Source of the DNA: Beijerinckiaceae bacterium
GTDB lineage: Bacteria; Bacteroidota; Bacteroidia; Chitinophagales; Chitinophagaceae
Assembly (NCBI GenBank): GCA_903970475.1
Contig: CAJCIQ010000098.1
Coordinates: 1 to 36,963 of the forward strand
Length of the DNA stretch: 36,963 bases
Reading direction: 5' to 3'
The translations under genes were made by a program, and so were the position numbers. Of this stretch, positions 7,847-16,225 are shown one piece after another. Under the pieces are notes generated by a model, which saw only the letters and a program-made list of their open reading frames with translations, had not been told where the DNA came from and did no database searches. The first letter of the stretch is position 1. The number at the start of each line of letters is the position of its first letter.

Positions 7847-8656
7847 ATGGTGCCTACATTTTTTATATTGGGATTGGGCCTGATGGCCCTGATCATTGGA
7901 ATGGCCCTGCGTACCCTCAAAGGGAAAAAAACCAGCATGCCTGCCGGATATAAGCAGTTGCTGGAAAAGCACGTGGGCTATTACAGAGCCTTGGATGCCC
8001 AGGGAAAATTGCGCTTTGAAAAACGAGTCAATGCTTTGCTCGGCACGATCCGGATCCACGGTGTAAGGACGGACCTGGATGATCTGGATCTTATCCTGGT
8101 AGGAGCCAGTGGGGTGATACCCGTATTTGGGCTCCAGGATTGGCGTTATAATAATTTGAGTGATGTGCTGCTCTATGCGGAAGCCTTCGATCAGCAACAT
8201 TTTGCTTCCAGCGAAGAAAACAGGCATGATGTATTGGGTATGGTGGGTAGTGGGGCTATGGAACGGGTGATGATCCTGAGCAAACCTTCCTTAAGAGAAG
8301 GGTATGCCCATGTGGCTTCTACGGGTAATACGGGGGTGCATGAGTTTGTGCACCTGGTGGACAAAGCTGATGGAGCAACGGATGGTATCCCTGAAGCCCT
8401 GTTAGGTCCTCACCTAGAGCCCTGGGTTCATGCCATGGGAGAAAACTTGCACGCCATTCGTTCAGGTCATTCGGATATCAACCAATATGCGGGTAAGAAC
8501 CAGGCGGAATTTCTGGCCGTGGTATCGGAGTACTTTTTTAAACGGCCGGATTTGTTTAAAGAAAGGCATCCGGACCTCTACGCATTGTTGTCCCATATTT
8601 ACCAACAAGAGCCAGGGTTAGATCCGCAATTGCATCACCTGGAGTTGCAGCATTAA
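7847..8656 (+). CDS. MtfA-type zinc-dependent peptidase (M90 family)
   Basis: The 269-residue protein starts with one membrane anchor (residues 3-22). The rest matches the M90/MtfA family: GYKQLLEKHVGYYRAL, the central RIHGVRTDLDDLDLILVGASGVIPVFGL, and the HEFVH zinc motif (His165, Glu166, His169) followed by LVDKADGATDGIP. A further conserved acidic stretch, EFLAVVSEYFF near residue 225, probably supplies the third zinc ligand. E. coli MtfA is a cytoplasmic aminopeptidase that binds the repressor Mlc; Bacteroidota homologues are usually membrane-anchored as here. It is the second gene of an operon with the HxlR regulator. Its TAA stop overlaps the stop of the convergent gene within a shared TTAA. 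Confidence 0.85.
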   Translation: MVPTFFILGLGLMALIIGMALRTLKGKKTSMPAGYKQLLEKHVGYYRALDAQGKLRFEKRVNALLGTIRIHGVRTDLDDLDLILVGASGVIPVFGLQDWRYNNLSDVLLYAEAFDQQHFASSEENRHDVLGMVGSGAMERVMILSKPSLREGYAHVASTGNTGVHEFVHLVDKADGATDGIPEALLGPHLEPWVHAMGENLHAIRSGHSDINQYAGKNQAEFLAVVSEYFFKRPDLFKERHPDLYALLSHIYQQEPGLDPQLHHLELQH

Positions 8657-9231
8657 GGCTCATCCGTTTCCAGTAGTCTTTGGGTTTCAATAACGGCAAC
8701 GGCCAGCCGATAAATTCGGTGCAGCCCATCCAAGAAAGCGGCAACACTAAGAATGATCAGCAGGTAACCTGCGATCTCCATGGGGATAAGCCATGACCTG
8801 TCCTTCACCAATAGGTAAAGCATGGCGAAGCCTACCGCACTCAGCAGGGGTAAATAGATGGCAGGTAGCTGACGTCGGGGATTGAGTAGGTCTATTTTCC
8901 TTTTATAGGTTTTGTCCATTTGAACCATTCTGTCCATCTCCGTTACCGAAAGTGCGGTTTGACTGATTTCTGCAATTTTTCTTACAATGCCATTTCGTTT
9001 TTTCATCAGAAATGCCACCCCCTTTGCCGAAGCAAACAGCAAGTAAATCGTTACCGGGGCAGTAAAACAACTTACAGCCATTACAAAAGCCAGATAGATT
9101 TGAAGTAAGAAGGTCAAACGTAGGGGATTAAGCGACCGTGAATATAACTGGCTGACAGTGAATTGCGGTGGTCCTATGTGCCTAACTCCGGTTGGGTCAA
9201 TTCCCGCATTTGGCGTACCTTCGCGGCCCAA
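8653..9231 (-). CDS. uncharacterised membrane protein (start uncertain)
   Basis: The open frame encodes up to 192 residues, with hydrophobic segments at about 38-70 (probably two helices), 124-142 and 148-168, and a charged cytoplasmic stretch between them (KKRNGIVRKIAEISQT... YKRKIDLL). The first ATG (9231) would make the coding region overlap the purM promoter and leader; a TTG at 9117 or the ATG at 9081 (MAVSCFTAP) are alternatives, so the N terminus is unsure. I do not recognise the family. It converges with the MtfA-like gene and shares a TTAA in which each strand reads its own TAA stop. Confidence 0.6.
   Translation of the reverse strand: MGREGTPNAGIDPTGVRHIGPPQFTVSQLYSRSLNPLRLTFLLQIYLAFVMAVSCFTAPVTIYLLFASAKGVAFLMKKRNGIVRKIAEISQTALSVTEMDRMVQMDKTYKRKIDLLNPRRQLPAIYLPLLSAVGFAMLYLLVKDRSWLIPMEIAGYLLIILSVAAFLDGLHRIYRLAVAVIETQRLLETDEP
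9216..9223 (+). promoter_or_regulatory. candidate -7 element for purM
   Basis: TACCTTCG (one mismatch to TAnnTTTG) followed by CGGCC lies 19 bases before the purM ATG and closely resembles the rpsO promoter box (TACCTTTG then CAGCC). A TTG at 9192-9194 could be the -33 element. Confidence 0.5.
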
Positions 9232-9242
9232 AGTTGTAATTC

Positions 9243-10424
9243 ATGTCTTTATACCAGCAGCGAGGCGTTTCCGCCCAGAAAGAAGAAGTACACGCGGCGA
9301 CCGCCACCTTGGATAAGGGGCTGTTTCCCTATGCTTTTTGCAAAGTCTATCCGGACTATCTGGGAGGAGATAAGGAGTGGATCAATGTGATGCATGCCGA
9401 TGGTGCGGGAACCAAAAGCATACTGGCCTATCTCTATTGGAAAGAAACCGGGGACTTAAGTGTTTGGAAGGGGATTGCCCAGGACGCCATCGTCATGAAT
9501 ATAGATGACTTATTGTGTGTCGGTATTTACGATAACTTGTTGTTCTCTTCCACCATTGATCGGAACAAGTCCCTGATTCCGGGGGAAGTACTCCAGGCCA
9601 TCATTCACGGCACCCAGGCCTTCTTCGATCAGATGGCTACCTTCGGCAGCCATATCCATTTCATGGGCGGAGAAACCGCTGACGTGGGAGACGTGGTCCG
9701 TACCATAGCGGTTAATGGTACTATGACTGCCCGCTGGCCTAAAGCGCGCACGATTTCCAATGAAGGCATCCGTCCCGGTGACGTGATCGTTGGTTTTTCC
9801 AGCTTTGGTCAGTCGGCATATGAACAGGAATACAACAGTGGTATCGGTTCCAATGGGCTGACCAGCGCCCGGCACGACGCCTTATCCAAATACTACGCAG
9901 ATACTTTCCCCGAATCCTATGAGCCTTCTCTGTCCAGGGAGGTGGTGTATATCGGGCCTCATCGCCTTACGGATCTGGTGGACGTTGCCTACAAGGGAAA
10001 TACGCAGAAGATTCCTGTAGGAAAGCTCATTCTCAGCCCCACACGTACTTATCTTCCCTTGATGCAGGAGGTCCTGGACCATCATTTTGACACGGTCCAT
10101 GGATTGATCCATAACAGTGGGGGAGGGTTGACTAAGGTTATGAAATATGTAAAGGATGGCGTCCGAATCATTAAGGATAACTTATTTGAAGCGCCGGCCA
10201 TATTTCCCCTGCTTCAGGCGGCCTCCGGTGCGGATAACCGGGAAATGTCCCAGGTATTCAACATGGGCCAGCGCCTGGAGATATATACCGATCCATCTCA
10301 CGTTTCCACATTGATCGAACTGGGTACCAAATACGGCATCGAAGCCCAGATCATCGGCAGGGTTGAGGAATCTCCCAAAAAGGAACTCGTTATTGAACGG
10401 AAGGGAGAGACGCTGGTTTATTAG
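9243..10424 (+). CDS. purM: phosphoribosylformylglycinamidine cyclo-ligase (AIR synthase)
   Basis: PurM closes the imidazole ring of 5-aminoimidazole ribonucleotide from FGAM and ATP in de novo purine synthesis (cytoplasm). The 393-residue protein is the longer Bacteroidota form. Visible family blocks are NVMHADGAGTKSILAYLYW (about residues 48-66), QDAIVMNIDDLLCVG (about 80-95), HFMGGETADVGDVVRT (about 139-154), the PGDVIVGFSSFGQSAYEQEYNSGIGSNGLTS region and HNSGGGLTKVMKY (about 290). Start ATG 9243 (MSLYQQRGVSAQKEEVHAA) matches the family N terminus. The gene stands alone and converges with the TonB-receptor gene. Confidence 0.93.
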   Translation: MSLYQQRGVSAQKEEVHAATATLDKGLFPYAFCKVYPDYLGGDKEWINVMHADGAGTKSILAYLYWKETGDLSVWKGIAQDAIVMNIDDLLCVGIYDNLLFSSTIDRNKSLIPGEVLQAIIHGTQAFFDQMATFGSHIHFMGGETADVGDVVRTIAVNGTMTARWPKARTISNEGIRPGDVIVGFSSFGQSAYEQEYNSGIGSNGLTSARHDALSKYYADTFPESYEPSLSREVVYIGPHRLTDLVDVAYKGNTQKIPVGKLILSPTRTYLPLMQEVLDHHFDTVHGLIHNSGGGLTKVMKYVKDGVRIIKDNLFEAPAIFPLLQAASGADNREMSQVFNMGQRLEIYTDPSHVSTLIELGTKYGIEAQIIGRVEESPKKELVIERKGETLVY

Positions 10425-10479
10425 AACGGTGGCTGCAAGACCTGCCGTCGGCCATGCTGATCCGATGTGGCTAAGGCCC

Positions 10480-12723
10480 CTACAACCTTCCCTTTTCCCC
10501 CTCGACGCCGGTCTCGTGCTCGGAGAACGAATCAATCTTCTTCCCGAAACTGTAGGTAAAGGTCAGGGCGACTTGCCTGCGGTCAAAGACGTTGTAAAAG
10601 TGCACCAATGCGTTTGGTAAATGGATATTCCGGCTGTTGGTATTGGTCCGGAGCACATCGTATCCGCTTAGGGTCAGGGTCCCTTTTGATTTCCATAACT
10701 TCTTACGAATACTTAAGTTCAATCTACCCATGGGCTTGTAGATGGATTGCCCCCAAATCGCTACGGACCGGTAGTTGCCGGAGACTTCTGCGGCCCATCC
10801 TTTTTTGAAGCTATAGCGGGTACTGCCATTGAACACCAACTGCCAGTGACTCCAATCCAGTAAACTACTGTCAGGCAATTCCCCATTATATTTTATGTAT
10901 TCATAAATGGGATGGACATTGATGGTCCAGGCTTTGGTGATATTGGTGGATACGTCTGCGCTGACACCTGCGGTGGTTGCGCGGTCGAGGTTAATGCTGT
11001 AATAGTAAAAGTTGGGACCGTCAGCCACAAAATAAAGGATGTTGCTCTGGTGGGTAATATCGTATAACCCGCTGATGGTATATCTGTCCAGGAAGGTATA
11101 AGCCAGTTCCACATGATCGGAAAAGGAAGGTTGCAGATGGGGATTGCCTCCGAAGTAGGTATTCTGGTCGAAGTAGAACCGGGCTGGGTTTAAGGCCGAG
11201 TAATCTGGCCGGTCTATACCCCTGGAATAAGAAAGGTTGATTTTACCACGTCCTTGGCTGTCTTCGCTCCACAAAATATGGGCGGAAGGGAACAGGTTGG
11301 TATAATTCAACTCTATGGTGGAATCCAGGTTGCCGGAGCTCACCCCTTTGCCCACGGTATTTTCCATGCGAAGCCCCGCATCCCAGGACAGGCGCTTGGC
11401 TTCATGGCGAATAGATACATAAGCCGAATGAATCTGCTCATTATACTGGAAGGTATTATCCAGGCTGTCGGAGGGTTGTACATCTCCGGGAGTGCCTATC
11501 AGGTAGCTTGCCTGGTTACGCCTGACCGATAAAGTGGATTGCAGGCCTGCTTCGAGGAAGGTATGAAGTCCGAGCTTATCTGCGTAGTCTGCCTTTAAGC
11601 TATATACATTGGCCGTATAGGGTTGTATTACATTAAGTCCGCCAGGCGTGCTGTCCAGGGGGGTGCCGTAATAAAGGATGGTGTTTTCCGTTTGATTGGG
11701 GTGGTCGTCATAGCGGACGTAGTCGGCGTCTGCCGACAGGCTTCGGCCCTTGTGGGTAAAGTTTTGCAGGATATGGGCATTGACGCTTTCCTCGGTGGTG
11801 CTCCTATGCAAATGGCTAGTGGTTTGTTCTGTTGAATCAACCTGACCCGCCGCATTGTTGAACGCATCCAGGTAATTCCCTATCTCGTGGTGGGGGTTGT
11901 ACATACCACTTGCCTGAGCTCCCCAGGAAGTAAGCTGCCCTTTTTGTTTGTGTTCTATTGAAATGGAATAATTGATGGTTTGGTCAATGTCTACCTCCCT
12001 GAATCGTTGGATCACCGATCCGGCATCAGATCCATCCGGGAAAAAATAGTCCCTGTAACGGTCTGAGTTGTAGAAGTTTTCCCGGTAATCATAGCCTATC
12101 GCTGCCCTATACTGCCAGGGACCTTCCTGGCCCAGCAGACTGGCAGCGTAGGTGGTTTTTGGATAAACGCCCTGGGCATAACTTCCGGAGAAATCATATT
12201 GCTGCCTGTTTGTTTTGGGGGCTTTGGTGCGGATGATGATGATGCCTGCTCCACGGGAGGCGGGGTATTTTGCACCGGGATTGGGAAGCAATTCTACGGT
12301 TTCAATCTGAGCGCTGGGCATGCTTCTGAGGTAAGCCATGAGCTGGGTGCCGCTCATATAGGTAGGTCTGTCGTCGATGAGTACCATCACGCCTGCAACA
12401 CCCTGTAGACTTATGCTTCCTTCTTCTTCGTCCAGGGTTACACCGGGTGTGTTTTCCAGAACGGTAAGGGCGTTCCCTCCGGCATTGGCCAGCATGCTGC
12501 TTACATGTACAACCGTACGGTCCAGTTTCCGTTCGGTCAGGGGTCTTTGACCCAGGACCCGGATTTCTTTGAGGGTGTCGCCCTTATGGTGGAGAACAGT
12601 ATCGGCGGAATGTCCGGCCTTGGGGGTAGTCGTGTCCTGAGCAAAGGTGGCGCCCGCCTGTGCAAGGCAAAAAAAGATCCCTAACAAGCCATAGCGGCTT
12701 GCTTTAAATAATTTCAGCTTCAT
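10480..12723 (-). CDS. TonB-dependent outer-membrane receptor
   Basis: This 747-residue protein starts with a signal peptide (about residues 1-28, cleavage near ATFA-QD). A plug domain follows (about 52-165; LKEIRVLGQRPLTERKLDRTVVHV, LENTPGVTLDEEEGSISLQG, VMVLIDDRPTYMSG, IETVELLPNPGAKYPASRGAGIIII). The remainder is a beta-barrel of the outer-membrane beta-barrel family, ending in LTFTYSFGKKID plus a charged tail. It lacks the N-terminal carboxypeptidase-D-like domain common in Bacteroidota receptors of this type. It is the last gene of a four-gene operon, 37 bases after the M56-amidase gene. Substrate unknown; no adjacent SusD-like gene, so a polysaccharide-utilisation role is unlikely. Confidence 0.88.
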   Translation of the reverse strand: MKLKLFKASRYGLLGIFFCLAQAGATFAQDTTTPKAGHSADTVLHHKGDTLKEIRVLGQRPLTERKLDRTVVHVSSMLANAGGNALTVLENTPGVTLDEEEGSISLQGVAGVMVLIDDRPTYMSGTQLMAYLRSMPSAQIETVELLPNPGAKYPASRGAGIIIIRTKAPKTNRQQYDFSGSYAQGVYPKTTYAASLLGQEGPWQYRAAIGYDYRENFYNSDRYRDYFFPDGSDAGSVIQRFREVDIDQTINYSISIEHKQKGQLTSWGAQASGMYNPHHEIGNYLDAFNNAAGQVDSTEQTTSHLHRSTTEESVNAHILQNFTHKGRSLSADADYVRYDDHPNQTENTILYYGTPLDSTPGGLNVIQPYTANVYSLKADYADKLGLHTFLEAGLQSTLSVRRNQASYLIGTPGDVQPSDSLDNTFQYNEQIHSAYVSIRHEAKRLSWDAGLRMENTVGKGVSSGNLDSTIELNYTNLFPSAHILWSEDSQGRGKINLSYSRGIDRPDYSALNPARFYFDQNTYFGGNPHLQPSFSDHVELAYTFLDRYTISGLYDITHQSNILYFVADGPNFYYYSINLDRATTAGVSADVSTNITKAWTINVHPIYEYIKYNGELPDSSLLDWSHWQLVFNGSTRYSFKKGWAAEVSGNYRSVAIWGQSIYKPMGRLNLSIRKKLWKSKGTLTLSGYDVLRTNTNSRNIHLPNALVHFYNVFDRRQVALTFTYSFGKKIDSFSEHETGVEGEKGRL

Positions 12724-12760
12724 GTCTAAGGATATCTAATGATTATCAGGCCTAGCCTTG

Positions 12761-14299
12761 TTAGGTATGGTAAACGTTGTAGGTTAATTCGTTTCCTCTG
12801 CTATAGTCACTAATAGCCTGTAGGATCTGCCGGGCGATTGTCTCCTGGTTGACAGGATCGGAGATGAAGGTACGATCATCAGGATTGGAGATATATCCGC
12901 ATTCTACCAATACAGAGGGGCAGGATGCGGCACTGAGTACATGAACGCCTTCCTTCCGCTGGCGAAGCTGGTTTTCTGCTTGGTATACCTCGCCAAGACG
13001 TTCCTCAATGATGGACCCCAGTATTCGGGAAGAATCGAAGGATTTATTTTTATCGGAGACGTAGGTTTCTATCCCGTAGTAGCGGCTATCTGGTTGCATA
13101 CCACTCCTGGTCAGGGAAGCCTGGTAGTTGAGGTGGAGGGAAACGAACAAATCTGCCTTTCGGGCATTGCTGAAAATCACCCTATCCCTGATGCCCACAA
13201 ATGTATCACTGTCCCTGGAGAGCATGATCCGCACAGGATATGCGGAAGACAATCGGGCAATGGTTCGCGCCAGTTGTAAGGCCAGGTCTTTTTCTTTGAA
13301 GCCGGCACAGACTGCCCCATCGTCCTGTCCTCCGTGCCCTGCATCTATGACGACGGTGAGGATACGCGTCGGATCCTTTTGAACCACGGGGGCGGGTTTA
13401 AGCGAAAAAGCAAACAATACAATGGCCAGGGAGAATAGGGGAAGGGCCATCCACCGCTTCCAGGTGGATGTCTTTCCCATGGTTGGCAAAAAATTGTGCA
13501 TCATGGCTATACGACGGATTAATGGGTGTTGGTGAAAAGCATTGGTCATGCCATATTGGTGAATGCCTAAAGTATGTTCCAGCAAATAGGACGCATAAGC
13601 GTCTATGTCGGTACGTCCCGTAGCTTCATGGTCGGCCTGGTATTCGTGGACCAGTTGTAATTCCCTTCGGATAAAATACAAGGGAAACACGGGGAAGCTG
13701 AAAATGCAACAAAGCTGGATCAATACTTTGTCCAGGCTATGTGCTTTGCGCACATGGGCCAGTTCGTGCAAGAATATTCTCCTGCCTTGTTCGGATTCCA
13801 ACGAAAGATGATCGTCCCAGTATATCCAGTGGAAAAAAGAGAAGGGCGTTCCCGGGGCGTCGGTCTTGATGACGGTAATGTCATCCAGGTGTTTTTTGGG
13901 CGCTCGCATGCACAAGGTCCAGAGCCGCACCAGTTGAAAGAAGAACTGCACTAAAAGCAGGGCTACCACCAGGCCATAGGCCCCCAGGAGCACCGTGGTC
14001 CAGCTCGTGGCTTCAGAGACATGGGGGGCGGCGTTTGTCGGCCCCGTTACCTCTTCCCCGTTTCCGGGTACGATGCGCAGCATATGGATGATGCCGGGCC
14101 CCGGTCCCTTGGATCCGAGAATGGGTAAGGGTATATGTAGAAAAGGTATGAACAAGGACAGGGCCGTAGCCGCTAAGAGGTAGAAACGGTTCCACCCGAA
14201 AGTTTGTTTGTCTTTCAGCGCGACGTGAAAGTATCCGTAGAAAATGCCGGAAAGTAGGGTGGCTTTACCCAGGTATAAGCCTAGATCTGCTATCGTCAT
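12761..14299 (-). CDS. M56/BlaR1-like membrane peptidase fused to an N-acetylmuramoyl-L-alanine amidase
   Basis: The N-terminal 300 residues are a BlaR1/MecR1-type M56 module: hydrophobic helices near 5-25, 38-58, 103-127, 190-212 and 284-302, the cytoplasmic zinc motif HELAH (His178, Glu179, His182) and the third-ligand region VHEYQAD (about 217-223). Residues 312-500 are a complete Amidase_3 domain: VVIDAGHGGQDDGA (His322), KEKDLAL (Glu336), FVSLHLN (His389) and SVLVECGYISN (Glu466), which are the expected zinc ligands and catalytic glutamate. By BlaR1 topology the amidase would face the periplasm and cut the amide bond between MurNAc and the stem peptide. The usual BlaR1 penicillin-sensor domain is absent. 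Operon: 33 bases after the M56-TonB gene. Confidence 0.9.
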   Translation of the reverse strand: MTIADLGLYLGKATLLSGIFYGYFHVALKDKQTFGWNRFYLLAATALSLFIPFLHIPLPILGSKGPGPGIIHMLRIVPGNGEEVTGPTNAAPHVSEATSWTTVLLGAYGLVVALLLVQFFFQLVRLWTLCMRAPKKHLDDITVIKTDAPGTPFSFFHWIYWDDHLSLESEQGRRIFLHELAHVRKAHSLDKVLIQLCCIFSFPVFPLYFIRRELQLVHEYQADHEATGRTDIDAYASYLLEHTLGIHQYGMTNAFHQHPLIRRIAMMHNFLPTMGKTSTWKRWMALPLFSLAIVLFAFSLKPAPVVQKDPTRILTVVIDAGHGGQDDGAVCAGFKEKDLALQLARTIARLSSAYPVRIMLSRDSDTFVGIRDRVIFSNARKADLFVSLHLNYQASLTRSGMQPDSRYYGIETYVSDKNKSFDSSRILGSIIEERLGEVYQAENQLRQRKEGVHVLSAASCPSVLVECGYISNPDDRTFISDPVNQETIARQILQAISDYSRGNELTYNVYHT

Positions 14300-14332
14300 A
14301 TACGTACACTTGGGGTTTAAGTAAGTTACGCT

Positions 14333-16225
14333 TTACTCTGCGGGCATTTGAAAGGTGATTTTCTGCTGCCTGAAGCTGGTAACCATCCGTCCATTTTGAA
14401 TACCAGGATTCCATTTGGGGCCTTTGGCCACTGCTTCAGCACTAAGTTTAGCCAGAATAGATCCTTTCATGGTTAAGGCCTGGACATCGCTGATGCTGCC
14501 ATCTTTTCCCACAACGAACTGTATTTCGCAAGTGCCGGATTGTCCATCCTGTTGTAACTCGTCGATGTGATGGGTAATGATATTCCTTACATAGTTTGAC
14601 CAGGCATTCGATCCACCTGGGAAACTGGCTTCAATTTCTACTTTGGTGAATATTTTATTGTCGGATGAATCAAACTGTACCACCGTGCCGGTAGCTGATG
14701 TTCCTTCCGGTTTGGTTTTGATCAGGATCACCCCGTGGGAAGCCTTATAGCCATAGATCTTGATCAAATCCTGATTACCCTTTATTACGGTCATGGATTG
14801 TATGCTGTTGGCATTGAGGTCCGAAGGGTAAGCTTCCAGTACCCTTCCATCTACAATAAACTGGATGCTGTCAAATCGGGGAGCCTGGGCCTTCCAGGGG
14901 GCTTCGCCGTATTTGGCGCTGTCAATGGTTAAGGGGTTGCCCCTTCTAACGCGAATAAAGCTTCCCGGCCTATTGGATGTTGAAAAGCCAACCACTGTAA
15001 CACTTTCCATGGGTGTTGGGTTTTCGGCTATACTCGGGTCCTGGATGTCATCCTGGTTTCCGTAGCCTACGCGGTAGGGTCCACCATCCATGTAGCCTTT
15101 ATTCCCTGTAAAAGTCAGAGACAGGGGTTTGGCTATTTGTACTTGTACCTGCGGAGGGTCCACTACCTGAACGGTTTCCAGGCGTTGGGCTGTTTCCTGT
15201 GCTGGAAGGACATGAGGTTTAAGTGTTGGGACTTTGACCGTCGGGGGCTGGGGAGTCGGAGGAGAGACCCTGGTAAGCGAAGACAGATCGATTCCCGTGA
15301 GCTTTATCTCCTTTTGAATTTGAATGCTGATTCCCGGATATTTCTGCTCCACCCGGAAGGCCAACAGGCAAAACAATACCAGGGATAAGGGGAGGAACAT
15401 GAGTTTTCTTACGTAGGTGAACCGGGGATGGGTAAACCGCGTCATCATGGCTATGCGCCTTCTGACGGGATGCTGGAAAAAGCGGTTGGCAAAGGCATAG
15501 GGGCCGGCCTGAAAGACTTCACTGACCAACATTAGCGCATATGCCTCCAGGTCTTCATTCTTGGTAGCTTCCTTGTCGGCCAGGTATTCGTGAATAATCT
15601 GTAGCTCTCTGCGGATGAGGTAGAAAAAAACAATGGGAAAAAACAGTACCAGGATCAACTGCATGAGGACCTTGTCTATGCTGTGTCTTTGATGAACATG
15701 GGTCAACTCATGGCGAAGGATACGCCTTCCCTCCGGTGAATCCAGTTCCAGGTTATCGTCCCAGAATATCCACCGGAAGAAGGAGAATGGTGATCCCTGG
15801 GCGGCGGTCCTGACCAGGGTAAAATCATCCAGATGAATATGGGGGGAACGACGACTCAATTTGTTTAGGTGAAGCAGCCTTATACAGAACAGCATCAGCA
15901 GCAGGGCTGATATGCAGATATAGATGCCCATCAGGACTACTTGCCCGTTCATGGCGACGTGGGCGTTGGCCACCGCAGTGGGTGCCCCTTTGCCTTGTTG
16001 ATCCAACAAGGCATACACGGCAGCCAGTAGTTTGTTATCGGTGGTGGTTTGACGCTCAAGGGAAATATGGAACAGCGGCAGCGTCAGGGATAGGAATACG
16101 GCTGCCAGCAGGTAAAACCGGTTCCATTGATGGAAGCGGTTGTCTCTGAGCACCCAATGGTAATAAGCATAGAGCACTCCGGATACCAGCGCCATTTTTC
16201 CGATATAGTCAAACAGGACCATCAT
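14333..16225 (-). CDS. M56/BlaR1-like membrane peptidase fused to a plug-like segment and a TonB C-terminal domain
   Basis: This 630-residue protein has a BlaR1-type membrane module in residues 1-295, with helices near 5-25, 35-55, 95-118, 186-205 and 274-291, zinc motif HELTH (His172-His176) and IHEYLAD (211-217). A Pro-rich linker (about 318-345, SPPTPQPPTVKVPTLKP) resembles the periplasm-spanning stalk of TonB. Residues about 405-505 resemble a TonB-receptor plug (IQFIVDGRVLEAYPSDLN, MTVIKGNQDLIKIYG, GVILIKTKP), and 525-628 is a TonB_C domain (CEIQFVVGKDGSISDVQAL, GPKWNPG, ITFQMP). M56-TonB proteins are widespread in Bacteroidota but their role is poorly known. Its ATG overlaps the repressor stop codon (ATGA), so translation is probably coupled to the repressor. 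Confidence 0.88.
   Translation of the reverse strand: MMVLFDYIGKMALVSGVLYAYYHWVLRDNRFHQWNRFYLLAAVFLSLTLPLFHISLERQTTTDNKLLAAVYALLDQQGKGAPTAVANAHVAMNGQVVLMGIYICISALLLMLFCIRLLHLNKLSRRSPHIHLDDFTLVRTAAQGSPFSFFRWIFWDDNLELDSPEGRRILRHELTHVHQRHSIDKVLMQLILVLFFPIVFFYLIRRELQIIHEYLADKEATKNEDLEAYALMLVSEVFQAGPYAFANRFFQHPVRRRIAMMTRFTHPRFTYVRKLMFLPLSLVLFCLLAFRVEQKYPGISIQIQKEIKLTGIDLSSLTRVSPPTPQPPTVKVPTLKPHVLPAQETAQRLETVQVVDPPQVQVQIAKPLSLTFTGNKGYMDGGPYRVGYGNQDDIQDPSIAENPTPMESVTVVGFSTSNRPGSFIRVRRGNPLTIDSAKYGEAPWKAQAPRFDSIQFIVDGRVLEAYPSDLNANSIQSMTVIKGNQDLIKIYGYKASHGVILIKTKPEGTSATGTVVQFDSSDNKIFTKVEIEASFPGGSNAWSNYVRNIITHHIDELQQDGQSGTCEIQFVVGKDGSISDVQALTMKGSILAKLSAEAVAKGPKWNPGIQNGRMVTSFRQQKITFQMPAE

Noticed and set aside
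10425..10479. A terminator between purM and the receptor gene
   Set aside because: No convincing stem with a T tract could be found in this 55-base gap.
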